Assembly: GCA_002077065.1 (NCBI GenBank)
Contig: NAJO01000001.1
Coordinates: 1,054,001 to 1,118,000, forward strand
DNA length: 64,000 bases
Direction: 5' to 3'
From: Cryoendolithus antarcticus
Lineage: Eukaryota > Ascomycota > Dothideomycetes > Cladosporiales > Cladosporiaceae
The first letter of the stretch is position 1; each line of letters opens with the position of its first letter. Below the pieces are notes generated by a model. It saw only the letters and a list, made by a program, of their open reading frames with translations. It was not told where the DNA came from and did not search any database. Of the stretch, positions 22,178 to 33,257 are shown piece by piece. The position numbers and the translations under genes were made by a program.

Positions 22178-23148
22178 GTGCCAGCGAGGCAGCGCCAGCT
22201 TTATGGCCCCTCAGCTACACTCCTTCAAGCTGCGCCGTTTGCACGCCATAGCGGATTGCACGGCCGACACCTGTCTCATCGCCTTACTAGCCACGGCGAC
22301 CTGCGTCGCGCACTGGGGAACTCCGGGCCCTTCCACAGGCCACAGAAGAACACCTCCCTGAGGTGGTTGGCAAAGAGCACAACGGTCACGATTGAGGGCC
22401 CAGAGAACAATGAGCAGCGGGCCAAGGCGGTCAGACTGGCTACTAAATTTCAGTTAAGGAACAAGCTGGAGAATGCAGACACGACGCTGGAGCGCTTCTA
22501 CTACACCCACCTCGACAACCCAAACCTTGTGGGCTGCCACGAACATGCCGAGAGGAAGCACATCGCGGATGGGCTCATCTTCATCGGCGGACGTCTTAGC
22601 ATTGGGTTCATCAAGCAGATTCTAAATGGCTACCCAGGCGTCATCGAGTCCAGCTGCGGCTTCCACCGCGAGCATTTCATGGGGTACACTGGTTATGAGC
22701 AGCGTCAGACATGCACGTACCTGCTTCGGGTATGTCTACCGCTCAGACATTTCTGTTCCTTGACTGACTGGTACGACAAGCGATGGAGGTACTGATCGAA
22801 GAGTCGGGCGGTGCGGACGCCTGGGAAGAGGCAAGCAAGGACGACATCAACGACTTGCTCGTCGTCTTGTTTTGCCAATCCGCTCCGAACATCTTCAAGC
22901 ACACATTCGCTCGCGAGAACCATTCAGTAGACTTCGAGGGCATCTGGACCAATGAGGACGAGGACCGGCCGGCGGCTAGGGTGGAAGGCGCTGAGCCAGA
23001 GCAACTTAGTGCACCTTGCCAGTCTCACCTAATTTCTCCGCATCAAGAGAGACGAGAAGACCAAGATGCTGCGCCGTTAGAAGACACACATTATCAGGGC
23101 CGTCTTGGCGGCTCTCGATCTCGGTGGCGTCAACGACGTGCGATCTGA
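22178..23148 (+). pseudogene. Hypothetical coding remnant without an ATG
   Basis: A frame open from 22178 to about 22794 encodes a protein-like segment (FYYTHLDNPNLVGCHEHAERKH, IADGLIFIGGRLSIGFIKQILNGYPGVI) but contains no ATG before residue 167, so a start must lie in an unseen upstream exon or has been lost. A second frame, 22783-23148, continues with EVLIEESGGADAWEEASKDDINDLLVVLFCQ. Joining them needs a splice: the strong donor GGGTATGT at about 22729 does not match the phase of the only good acceptor (GACAAG, about 22780), while a weaker donor upstream (GTCAGA) does. I recognise no family. Either an unusual gene or one in decay. Confidence 0.35.
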
Positions 23149-23808
23149 TTGTGAGATCATTATTCGTCAACTCGCGCTAAGAGAATGTGTCTGCACCATC
23201 ACGAGCCTGGTCGCGGAGATCAATTTGATGTTTAGGCTACTGAGGCTGTGAGAAATTGAGGGCACCACAGGTGAAGGTTTTGTTATGGCACCGCTCCATA
23301 GCAGGTATCATCACAGGGAGCGTGTTCAGCGTATCTAGTGAAGCACTTCCGCTGAAGCTGCCGCTGCTTGAGTCATCCTCATGCATAGTACTGCTAATGA
23401 GTGTATGAAGGCGATGGTCCCCTGCTAAGCTCTCTGTTCGTTGCTGTATTGATGTTGATAACAACACAATTGAGCACCTTTCACTAAGAAGCTACACAGA
23501 TACTGGAGTGGCTGAAGACATTCTGGCTTGTTCTACCGGCTGTCCAGATTGTCGCGACGGAGAATCTCGCGATCGTTGTTCCGTCAGGAGCCAGCGTAAG
23601 TTCCACCGTGTGCTTAGTCGTAGTAGCTTGTGTCTCTCCACCGTGCCTCAGCTCGATATCTCATTGTCATAGCCTGCCGACTCCACCCACAAGCAAGCAG
23701 TGCTCGCCAGCGAAATTAAGCCAACCTCAAACCTCTGGTACAGCGAAGGGAGGTGCGCATGAAAATCAGCATGAGCCCCAGCCGCGTCAAGTGTTACAGT
23801 AGACTATA
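23149..23808. other. Intergenic region
   Basis: Downstream flank of the acyl-CoA dehydrogenase-like gene (minus) and of the remnant (plus). Only short frames without motifs. Confidence 0.55.
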
Positions 23809-25707
23809 TCATAGCTTAGCATTAGGCATATTCTTCATTGCCTGCCGCACCCCCAAGTCGGCCAGAATCTCCTCCGTCCCTCCCAAGATAGCATCGAACT
23901 TGTACGTCCGATGAAACATTTCTACCAAGCTCCCCATGCCACCTTGTGTGATCCCGCGACCGCCAAATATGTTGGTCGCCTCGTCGGCGATATCGTGAGC
24001 AGCTCTCGTAGCTGAGAACTTCAGAAGTCCAATCGGACCGCCTAGACTCTTCGACTGCTGCGCGTAGGACATGGTGGTCATCTGGTACGTGAGTGTCTCG
24101 AGCCAGGCTTGGTGGGACTCGACGAGGGCGATCATCTTGGCGAGCTTCTGGCGGATTACAGGCTGGGAGATCAAGGGTTTGCCGAAGACAAGACGTTGGT
24201 GCGACCACTTCAGGCATTCTTCGAGGACAGCTCGTGACCACTGGATGACTGCACATGCCATCATCCAGCGTTCGTGGTTGAAGTTGGACTGCAGAAGTAT
24301 CAGCCAGGGGTTCGAACAAGTGTCTACCATCGCATCTCCTGAAGTCTGGACCGCGGGTAATGCCATCACAGCCAGCCTGCGGCAGTGAAGTGCTGTGTTG
24401 CCCCATTAAGAGGAAACCCGAATCGAAGGCTGCGCTCTCTCTCCGAACCTGAGTAACGAGTCTACTTCTGCGAGTGCACTTTTAGTAGCACAGGAGCTCC
24501 CGAACTCTGGAAGAAGCGAAGGGCCGTTTGCAGCTTACCATAATCGTGATCATGCCCTTGTCGACTTCGCCCATTAAGTGGTCAGCTGGGACTTTCACAT
24601 TCTCAAATTGGATGTAGGTCGTTGCCCTAGCGCCATTGTCAGCAGCTGTCACGCCGCTCAAGTGGATGGCCGACTGCTCACGCTGCCGTCGAATACGCCG
24701 TCTTGATGAGCTTGGTCTCCACGCCCTCCCCTCGCGGGATGAGAAGCACCGTCAGGCCCTTCTTCGTCTTGCACCCGGTGACAAAGTAGTCACTGAACAT
24801 GCCATTCGTGATCCACTTCTTCGTGCCGTTAACTGTCCAGGTCTTGCCATCCTCGCTGAGCTCAGCCGTCGTCCGTAAGCCCTGGACATCGGATCCGGCA
24901 AACGCTTCTGTGATGGCGAGACACATCTTCTTCTTACCAGCGAGCACCTCTTCTGTCAATTTTTGTTTCAGCGGCTCGTTGTGTAACCAGTGTTGCACAG
25001 CGGTAAGTGAGATTGTCATGCCCTGCAGTATTGTCAGCGTGGCCCGCTACTGGACACCACTAAGTAACGCGACCACCTACAGCCATATTCCCATCCTGGA
25101 AGCCCCTTGATCCCGTCCTAGCCAGCTCCTGACTGGCGATCAGGTCCGCAAAGGCATCGAAGTCCTCTCCCTTCATGGTCCCACTCAACAAATCCCTTCC
25201 TTTGAGATGCTCGCCCGGTCCCAGCCTCATAGCGAGCACGTTCTCCTTCGCCATCTTGTTGATCAACTCCTGACTAATGAAAGTCCCATCTTTCTCCTTC
25301 TCCTGTGCCTCAGGCGTCACATGCTCGTCCACGAATGTCCTCAGCGCCTTCCGCAGAGCCCGATGTTTGTCCGTGTAGTATGGGCTCGAGTACGCTGGGG
25401 TAAGCCATAGCGGCTCAGCATAGGGCACTTGACTCAAGTCGCCCGGCTGTTGGTCGATCACTTCGGGTGTTTCGTTCTCGAGAGTGCCAATGCAGAGTGA
25501 GGCATACTTTTGGAGAACTTCGTGGCGGTGAAGGTTGTAGAACGCTGTGGTGGCGTCCTGGCCAGCTACTTGTTGCAACACAACGTTCCCGCCCGGATGG
25601 GCATCTAGGAAGTCTGAGAGATCGTAGACCCTATGATCAACTATGCACCAGAGATCTTCCTCTGAATTGTGCTTGCCGACTTCCTTGCGTGTGAGTGCGG
25701 CCTTCAT
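23809..25707 (-). CDS. Cytochrome b5/acyl-CoA dehydrogenase fusion protein
   Basis: Four exons, 25081-25707, 24682-25022, 24539-24626 and 23809-24288, give 511 aa. The N-terminus (about residues 1-78) is a cytochrome b5 haem domain with DLSDFLDAHPGG and a second haem His in FYNLHRHEVLQKYA. From about residue 110 follows an acyl-CoA dehydrogenase: GNMAGMTISLTAVQHW, CLAITEAFAGSDVQGLRTTAE (FAD/substrate loop), NGTKKWITNGMFSDYF, NFNHERW and IFGGRGITQGGMGSLVEMFHRTYK, ending with the GGTEEI segment that carries the catalytic Glu in this family. Fusions of this kind are fungal and their substrates mostly unknown; the b5 domain may take electrons instead of ETF. The last intron (24289-24538, 250 nt) is long and its boundaries are the least certain. 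Confidence 0.92.
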
Positions 25708-26092
25708 GATGGTAGATTGAAGGCTGTAGGACGGGTTGGGCAGACTAGAGGAAGGCTGGAGACGAACGCAAATTACTGGACGGCAACCTACTGATCTGAA
25801 AGACCCAGAGGACTGCTTCTTCTCAAGTGCACATCAACGCTACTGGTGACAACTCGATTGTGGCGCGTGAGAAAGAAGCCGAGGTTCGATTCGCGTGGTT
25901 GCAGCCCAGACGCCGCCAATGGGAGAGTCCGCTGTGATCAGCAACACTGTGATGGCTATATTTACTGTCTATGTAGGTAACGGTCTATCTTGTGACCATA
26001 CAGGTCTTCCATGATCTGTCTCGTCAGGTTCTTCTCACGAGCCACGGGTTGCACGCTTCGTTGCAGCAACACTCCCGAATCAAGACCGTCCC
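25708..26092. other. Intergenic region
   Basis: Promoter region of the b5/acyl-CoA dehydrogenase gene and 3' flank of the alcohol dehydrogenase. A GGTTCGATTCG string near 25880 resembles a tRNA B box but has no tRNA fold around it. Confidence 0.55.
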
Positions 26093-27244
26093 TTATGTAT
26101 GCTTTTCGTTCACGAGCGTGATGCGATAGCGCATTTTTCCGGTGTTGAAATGTTTAATCGCCTCATTCGCCTTCTCCATCGGGAACAGCTCGATCATAGG
26201 CTTGATGTTCTTCTTGACCACAAAGTCTAGCATCTCCTCGATTTGCGCTGGCGGGCCAATCATGGAGCCCTTGAGCGACACACCCTTGGCGATGAAAGCG
26301 AAAGCAGTCAGGTCGGGGAGCTTGTCCTCTGGCGCGCCGACCTGGACAAACGTACCCTTGACCTTGAGCAAGCTGAGGTAGTCCATGAGCGGCATTTTGC
26401 TGTTGGAGACTGTGCAGACGATGAGATCGAGGCTGCGGGCGTGATGCTGAGCCCAGTCTGGATCCTCGTCGGTTGAGATGTATTCGTCTGCACCGAGCTT
26501 GAGGACGTCCGCCTTCTTCTCTGCCTTCCTGCTAATGCCGACAACCTTGTCTGCGCCGAGAGCTTTCGCGAAGAGGACACCAAAGTGTCCCAGTCCGCCG
26601 ACACCGATGATGCCGACCTTCTTACCTGGTCCACAGCCGTTATCCTTGAGTGGCGAGTAGAGGGTAATACCACCACAAAGCATAGGCGCGGCATCCTCGC
26701 TTGCGATCTTCTCGGGGATCTTGAAAACGAAATGCGAAGTCGCGCGGTGGTAGTCTGAGTAGCCTCCGTAGCTTGTGCCGCCTCCGGGATACTTATCGGC
26801 GAAAGTGTTTGTGGCGTTCACGCACTGTAAAGCAGTCAGTGCATGTCCGTTCGCGACAGCATGCCACAGTCAACCCACGTGATTCTCAAGTCCATTCTGG
26901 CACTCCTCGCAGTCGCCCTTCTGGTTCTGGCAAGATGCATTCTGGGCGCCAACACCGACTCTGTCGCCGACCTTGATGCCCTTCTCGACTTTCGAGCCAA
27001 CGCGGACGGCCTTGCCGACAATCTCGTGGCCTACGCAGCATGGGTATGCGGTCGGGCCCCAACCTGCTGATAGAGTGTGTAGGTCACTGCCACAGATACC
27101 AGCGTGAGAGACCTGGATGTCCACATCCGCCTCGTCAAATGGCTTGATGGTGTCCTTGGGGAATTCTTGCCACACCATATTACCCTTCGCCGACTCCTTG
27201 TCCAGACCCATCCATCCTTGGAAGGTGTACTGTTCGGTTGCCAT
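26093..27244 (-). CDS. NADP-dependent zinc alcohol dehydrogenase (cinnamyl/ADH6-type)
   Basis: A medium-chain dehydrogenase/reductase of 365 aa from two exons, 26879-27244 and 26093-26824 (54-nt intron). Catalytic zinc ligands are visible in HAGICGSDLHT (Cys) and VGHEIVG (His); the four structural-zinc cysteines are in CQNQKGDCEECQNGLENHC, the last one created by the splice. The Rossmann nucleotide site is IGVGGLGHFGVLFAKALGA, and GISRKAEKKAD downstream, with basic residues, favours NADP(H). The whole resembles yeast Adh6/Adh7 and plant cinnamyl alcohol dehydrogenases, which reduce aromatic and branched aldehydes. A likely role is aldehyde detoxification. Physiological substrate unknown. Confidence 0.94.
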
Positions 27245-27865
27245 GGTGTTGATGTGATTGATTGATTTCGAAGAGTAAGAAATCTTACAATGTGAGGGAA
27301 GAACGTGCGATAACAGTAAAGAACGGAAGGTACGACCGTTCATATACTGTCCACTACTCTATGACATCGACGACGGATATTCTCAGGTATCACCGTTATC
27401 GCCGCCACCCCTGCCCCACTATGCGCTGCATTCCAGGCCAACGGCAGTGAGTGTTTCGTCGGGTTGTCACCGCGGGACTTTTTCCAATGCACACTCATGA
27501 CGTAAGGCTCTAAACGCTGTTCGATAAGTGGTACCTAGAAGATCTGCACTGACCGAGATCTACCCTCGATAATACGAAAGATTCGAACCATGCAAACGCT
27601 GTTATCAGCTCGTTCGCGGCAGGGACAAGCCGCATTGCTGTGTTTGTGAAACTCAGAATTCAATGCACAGTTGCTGACGTGCCAAAGCTTGAACGCCGAT
27701 AAGGTAGCGATCGGCTTGTGTGCTCTTCCAGGTGCGCATATAGTGGCACAGGGGAGATGAGACCATTGAAGAAGCAGCGGTACCAACGAGAGCGGCAAAG
27801 CAGTGCAGATCCACGAGTAACATAATGTGAAAGCACTCAATATACACGGCGCGACACGATGAATC
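27245..27865. other. Intergenic region
   Basis: Promoter side of the alcohol dehydrogenase and 3' flank of the F-box-like gene. A CCCCT/AGGGG stress-response-like pentamer lies near 27410, which is weak evidence alone. No RNA gene; a GGTTCGAATC string near 27580 (minus) lacks tRNA stems. Confidence 0.5.
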
Positions 27866-28933
27866 TTAAGCCTCGACTTCAACCATCTTAGGTGTCTCGT
27901 CCATGCTCAGATCGCTCAGGAGCTGCCGCAGAGTTGCCTGTGCAGCTTCCTCCGTCTTCCGCTCGGTAGCTCGGAGGGTGGGTCCTTTCGCAAGTACCTT
28001 GCCAGCATTCGTCGCAGCGCGACAGAGCGCAACAGCTACCGGCGCGTCGCCCTTCATGCCCTCAACAATGTCGACCTCGACAGTGTGCAGACTTGGCACC
28101 TGCTGCAAAATACCGTTGAGCAGATCGACACAGAACCACTTGTATGTATCCTTTGTACTGTTCTTTCCTCTGAACCCTTCGAAGTGTGGCTCGCTAGGGT
28201 CCACCTCCACGAACACCTTAAGTGTTCGTACATTGATGCAATCGCGGAGTCCAAGACTCTCATTAGTATTCTGACATCGTGGTGGCTTACTCCAGCCTTG
28301 GCCGAGTCGGAGGTCCAGCGTGTGAATAATTGCTCTATATTTCGGAGCCAGTCTCGCTAGCAGCGGCTTCTTGGTGTTGAAGAAGCGCCCGTGGTTGGGA
28401 TATATCCTCACAGGCTGGCTGTAAAACACGCGGTAGGCTTCATCGTACATGCGTTGGCTCACGAGAAAGGCTTGTAGACGTGGTCTCACAAGGTACCAAT
28501 TGATGTTGGGCTCTGTACACGCTAAGGTCAGCAGTTGGGACGATATGCCCATGAACATTAAGTGCGCCATACCGAGATCGAGCGGCGGCGCAGGCTTATC
28601 GTCCAGCCCTGCTGCTAGTGCCACCCCCTTCTTGCCATGATACAGCTCGTACACACGGCGAGCACTGATACACAGCGCCTCCTCGTATATGCGAAGCCGC
28701 AGCTCTGATGGCAAATCGAAGAATCTGAAGGGCTTCCTCTTTACCACCACCATGACCTCCTCTACCTCGTCATGTTCGTCGCCAACGGACGGTGAAGGCG
28801 CACGTGAGGTAGGTACCGAGCTCGCCGGACTTGTGCTTCCGGTGTCGTTCTTCAAATGCTCAGCATCGGTGGGCTTCGCGGAGGTCGCGCCGATCCTTGA
28901 GCTCTTCGCCTTCGCCTTGCGGTGCTTGGCCAT
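27866..28933 (-). CDS. F-box-like hypothetical protein
   Basis: Single exon, 355 aa, from the ATG at 28933. A basic, Ser/Pro-rich N-terminus (residues 1-65) leads into FRFFDLPSELRLRIYEEAL (about 70-88), the short F-box-like motif of a large fungal group of unknown function, whose remaining sequence is a degenerate helical domain (MAHLMFMGISSQLLTLACTEPN; RPRLQAFLVSQRMYDEAYRVFYS). Such proteins may act as Skp1-binding adaptors, but this has not been shown for the group and here is inference. No other domain visible; the C-terminus is a short amphipathic helix followed by acidic residues. Confidence 0.8.
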   Translation of the reverse strand: MAKHRKAKAKSSRIGATSAKPTDAEHLKNDTGSTSPASSVPTSRAPSPSVGDEHDEVEEVMVVVKRKPFRFFDLPSELRLRIYEEALCISARRVYELYHGKKGVALAAGLDDKPAPPLDLGMAHLMFMGISSQLLTLACTEPNINWYLVRPRLQAFLVSQRMYDEAYRVFYSQPVRIYPNHGRFFNTKKPLLARLAPKYRAIIHTLDLRLGQGWSKPPRCQNTNESLGLRDCINVRTLKVFVEVDPSEPHFEGFRGKNSTKDTYKWFCVDLLNGILQQVPSLHTVEVDIVEGMKGDAPVAVALCRAATNAGKVLAKGPTLRATERKTEEAAQATLRQLLSDLSMDETPKMVEVEA

Positions 28934-29523
28934 TCAGGAAGTATTCACAGCAGCACAGGTAGGGTCGCAGGAACGATGGAGAAGCTGGGCTCTTGATGAT
29001 TTGGATTGCACGGGGTACAGTCAGGTCATCGCGTGACCTGACGTTCATCCATTCATCGCGAAGGTGGCGTCGGCGAGGGAGTGGTGGTTGGTAGGTATCA
29101 TACAATGGAAGGTACGGCGTAGGCAATGAGACATGTAGGACTCCTCTTTGGCCACTCGGTCTAGACTAGTAGGTACGTAGCGCGGGCTGTGTGTGCCGTG
29201 GCGAAGGGTTTAGGAGAACGAGATTATCAGGCCAGCACGGGAGTCGACAAGAAAGGGCGATAATTCTGCAACTTCTTGGAGCTGACCTTGGTCGCTCTGC
29301 CTGGCAATTTCAACAAGCTGCCCAAGGAGGAGCGGACTGAGTGTCTATTTCTGCGCCAGGGGTATAAACTTTCATGGTGAGAGGAAAGAGAATGGTGCAG
29401 AGCATTGGCGGGGTTTTCACCAAGAGCGGCGCACAGACCGGCTTATGTCAGCCTTCGATGTCGCCCACCTGCACCAAACGGTAGGAACCTCACCTACAAC
29501 ATAACGTACAATCATATATCGGC
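28934..29523. promoter_or_regulatory. Shared upstream region of F-box-like and KAP120-like genes
   Basis: 590 bp between two divergent start codons; no coding potential. It must hold both promoters. No strong TATA box seen. Confidence 0.5.
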
Positions 29524-32500
29524 ATGTCCTTCACACTAGAAGTGCCGGGAGAAGCCAATCCGCTCACAGAGAGCTTGTTGATACACAGCTTGAAGAGCGC
29601 CTCTTCGTCCGATCCGATACAGATACAGACTGGGACTAAACAACTCGAAACATGGGAGAGATCGAGCGGCTACTACGTCCATCTGCAGTCCGCGTACCTT
29701 GATCGGCGACTACCTCTAGAGTTAAGATATCTTGCAATTATCCAGCTCAAGAACGGCATCGATAAGTACTGGCGCAAGACAGCAACAAAGTAGGTCTACT
29801 CGGCATTCCCTGACCATTAGAATTTATCACTACTCGCTCCCTCAGGTCATCAACAAGAGATGTACCAGCCGTAGACTCCTCAACTTTCAACAAGATGAGC
29901 GAGTATCGCTGACTCTGACAACAGCGCGGTGCAGAAAGACGACAAGGACATCATCCGATCAAGACTGACCGAAAGTGCCCTCTTCGAACATGATGGCAGG
30001 CTCGTTCGCCAGTGCGCTCTAGTGTACGCTAAGATCGCGCGCTATGAGTTCCCTAATGATTGGTCGGACGCGATCAATGCACTACTATCGGTTCTACGTA
30101 GTCCGACAAGTGGCAAGCGAGAAGAAAACGCGCTCGTGGTGTTGCTGCAACTTACGAAAGAGCTCTCAACAGCCCGACTTGCTCGATCAAGGCAGAACCT
30201 GCAAGCCGCAACGCCTGAGTGCCTTGCGGTAGTTGGACAGCGTTATGTCGCGTATGTCGAACAGTGGCAGCAAGCAGGTGATGTGGGCGAGGCGGCCTTA
30301 CTGGGCAGTCTCATCTGCATCAAAGTCCTGCGCAGACTGTTGATCACAGGCTTCGAGCATCCGAATCGAGATGGCGACGTGACTGCACTCTGGCGAATAT
30401 CATGCCAGAATCTTTCCGTGTGCTTACAATTGAGCGCGCAGCCCAGTCTGGCCAGCACCTACAAGGCGCTGGTAGGTAAGAACATGCTTCAGCTCGCGAA
30501 GCTACACCACGAGATGGCCAAGGATCACCCGGCCGCTTTTGCACTGCTTCCGGACTCTGTGCCACTTGTGCAGGCATACTGGTCGCACATCAAAACGTAT
30601 GGGCAAGGGTTCGGGACCGCCTCTGCTGTGCTTGGTACTGGCTCTTATGAGCATCACGATGTCGATGATAGTGACATACTGAGCACCGAGAAGTTCGTCT
30701 TGAGGGCCATGTTGGTTGTGAGAGCTTGCGTCAAGATGGTACACAACCCTAGCACCGTCTTCAAGTACCGCCAGCCGGTGGACAAGGAAGAGCGTCAGCA
30801 AGCGACAAAGCTGATAAAGCAAGAGTTCCTAAGCCCAACTTTCGTACAGGAGGTGATGGAGGTGGTGATTACAAGCTACTTTGTGATCAGAGAGAGCGAC
30901 CTCAGAGAGTGGGAAGAGGAAGCCGAAGAGTGGGAGAAACGAGAAATTGGCGATGGCGAAGACTGGGAGTTCAGTGTGCGCTCGTGTGCCGAAAAACTCT
31001 TCCTGGATCTCGCTATCAACTACAAAGACGTACTGGTGCAGCCGTTACTTGCAGTGTTCTGGACGGTCGCAACGCCGACCAATGATGACATACTCTTGAA
31101 AGACTCGATATACACTGCCATCGGCCTGGCTGCGCCTGTACTACACGATCAGCTGGACTTTGATGGCTTCATCCAAAATGTTCTGGTCCAAGAGGTCCAG
31201 AAGACTGCGCCAGGATACAGTATCCTGCGACGGCGTGCGTCGATCCTACTCGCCCAGTGGATAACAGTCAAGATTAGCACGGACGCCCGGCCGCTAGTCT
31301 TCCAGATCTACCAGCACTTGCTCACCAAGGCTGGCCAGTCATTGAACGATCAGGTCGTTCGGATCACGGCCGGACGGCAACTGAAGAACATCGCTGATGA
31401 CTGGGAGTTCAGGGCAGAGCAATTCCTCCCCTACGCCGACACCACTCTAAGCCTCCTGATGGACCTTGTAGCTGAAGTCGAAAGCACGGAAACGAAGATG
31501 GCTCTCCTCAATACCATTTCTGTCATAGTCGAGAGGCTGGAGCATCATATAATACCATTTGCCGAGCGGATTGTGGGTCTACTTCCACCCCTGTGGGAGC
31601 AGTCGGGCGAAGAGCATCTTATGAAGCAAGCCATATTGACCATTCTGGCACGGCTCGTGGCGGCTATGAAAGCCGAATCTCTCCCATTTCATCCCTTGGT
31701 GTTGCCTATCATCGAGGGTGCAATTCAGCCAGGCTCGGAAACCCAGGTCTACCTGCTGGAAGACGCCATGGACTTATGGAGTAATATTCTCGTCCAAACA
31801 CCGTCAATAGCGGCGTCGCCCGAGCTGCTCACACTATCGCAGTACCTCTCTTCCATCTTTGAGCTTGGCTCAGAGAACTTGCGTAAAGGGATCGAAATCG
31901 CCGAGTCTTATGTCCTGCTAGCGCCTTCGCACATGCTGACAAACGATGTACACCGACTGACTGTCACTTCACTTACTGCCCTTATTGGCTCATTGCGACC
32001 TGATGCCAATGGCCTCGTATGTTCGCTGCTCGAGACCACCATTCAAGCAGCGGGGAGCCTAGGTGGAGCGGCCGCAGTATGTCAGGTGATGTCCGACTAC
32101 TGCGAGCTCGGTCTCATGAACAAGCTTCTGACCGGACTGCGCGGCAGCTACGTAGCGCACTGCACGAGCGGTCCACTCGCGAAGGAGCCTCCGGTAGATG
32201 GTATTGTAGAGACTGACTACTTCAACATTCTTGCGCGTCTTGTTCTGAGCTCGAGCGAGACGTTCTGCCAAGGTCTGATAGCGTCTGCGCCGAAAGACTC
32301 GCCCGGCAATGCAGATCTGGACTACACTTTCACATGGCTACTCGAAGAATGGTTCTCACATTTTGAGAATATCGGCGATCCTGCACGGCGGAAGCTCATG
32401 GCTCTCGCTTTGACAAAGCTGCTCGATACCAGGTCACCATTACTCCTGCAGAGACTACAATCTCTGATGACAGTCTGGACAGATGTCATCACCGAACTGC

Positions 32501-32772
32501 ACGACGAAGATGCTGGCCCGATGAGCGATTCACTAGTTCGTCGTGTTGATCGAGCGGAACCTGTAGCAGGCGTGGAGGGTCCGGAAGCGCCAGAGGACAC
32601 GAGACGCAGGGACATGGCGAACAGGGACCCAGTGCACGCTGTGAGTCTGCCAGAATTTGTCAAGTCGCAACTTGGGGCGGTAGTCGCGGACAACGCGAAT
32701 TTCCAGCAAGAGTGGCTTGTAAACGTGGACCAGGACATTGTCGGGGCATTCGGGAAGCTTGGGATCATGTAA
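29524..32772 (+). CDS. KAP120: Importin beta-family karyopherin, Kap120/importin-11 type
   Basis: A nuclear transport receptor built of HEAT repeats; yeast Kap120 imports the ribosome-assembly factor Rpf1 and other cargo. Two exons, 29524-29789 and 29925-32772 (135-nt intron, GTAGGT...AACAG), give 1037 aa, matching the family length. The N-terminal importin-beta domain is clear: QTGTKQLETWERSSGYYVHLQ, LPLELRYLAIIQLKNGIDKYWRKTA, then NAVQKDDKDIIRSRL across the splice. The remainder is helical throughout, with an acidic loop (LREWEEEAEEWEKREIGDGEDWE, about residues 410-432) typical of this group for RanGTP or cargo release, and a conserved C-terminal HAVSLPEFVKSQL. Introns with other acceptors inside 29790-29924 are possible but break the family match. 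Confidence 0.93.
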
Positions 32773-33257
32773 ACCTCAGCGGCACGCAACGCGGAGTCCA
32801 GCTGCTATTGCTGAGGCGATCTTGGCGCCAACTTTGAGCCTTTACTAGGCGCAAAAGGTGCACCCGCTTGTCACTGCATCGGAAGACTCGAGAGCGCTCA
32901 TATCAGTTCTGCTGTGACGATGCTCACCATGCCACTCCCTCCGTGAGAGGTTAGACGAAGGCACAACTGACGAGAGCGCTGCACTCATCTCACACTAGCG
33001 CTACCTACTGCAGTCGATGTGCTGGTCAAATCGGAGCAAGCGCAAGAGCGGTATCAGATTCGTGGAGAAGCGAAGGTAAGTCTGAGCTTGTATTATTGCA
33101 CACTACCGCCAGGGGCCACCCTTCTACCCTTGTACTGCAAGACTCATACCGCTGTTCAAGCATTTGTACTCGTCAAAGGATCATCCCGCTCATTGCAATC
33201 CCGCCACATTCAAGCAATCATAGATCATCACATCGTCCCACCCCAGCACCCAGTCGC
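32773..33257. other. Intergenic region between convergent genes
   Basis: 3' flanks of the KAP120-like gene and the RS/glycine-zipper gene. No gene seen. Confidence 0.55.

Noticed and set aside
24305..24320. GGGTTCGAAC, a tRNA B-box-like string on the plus strand
   Set aside because: Flanks cannot form T-arm or acceptor stems, there is no A box at the right distance, and it lies inside an intron of the acyl-CoA dehydrogenase-like gene.
25855..25895. GGTTCGATTCG on the plus strand with a TGGC-like string before it
   Set aside because: Spacing and stems do not fit a tRNA cloverleaf.
27576..27592. GGTTCGAATC on the minus strand, perfect B box
   Set aside because: The bases on either side do not pair into a T stem and no upstream A box or acceptor stem was found.
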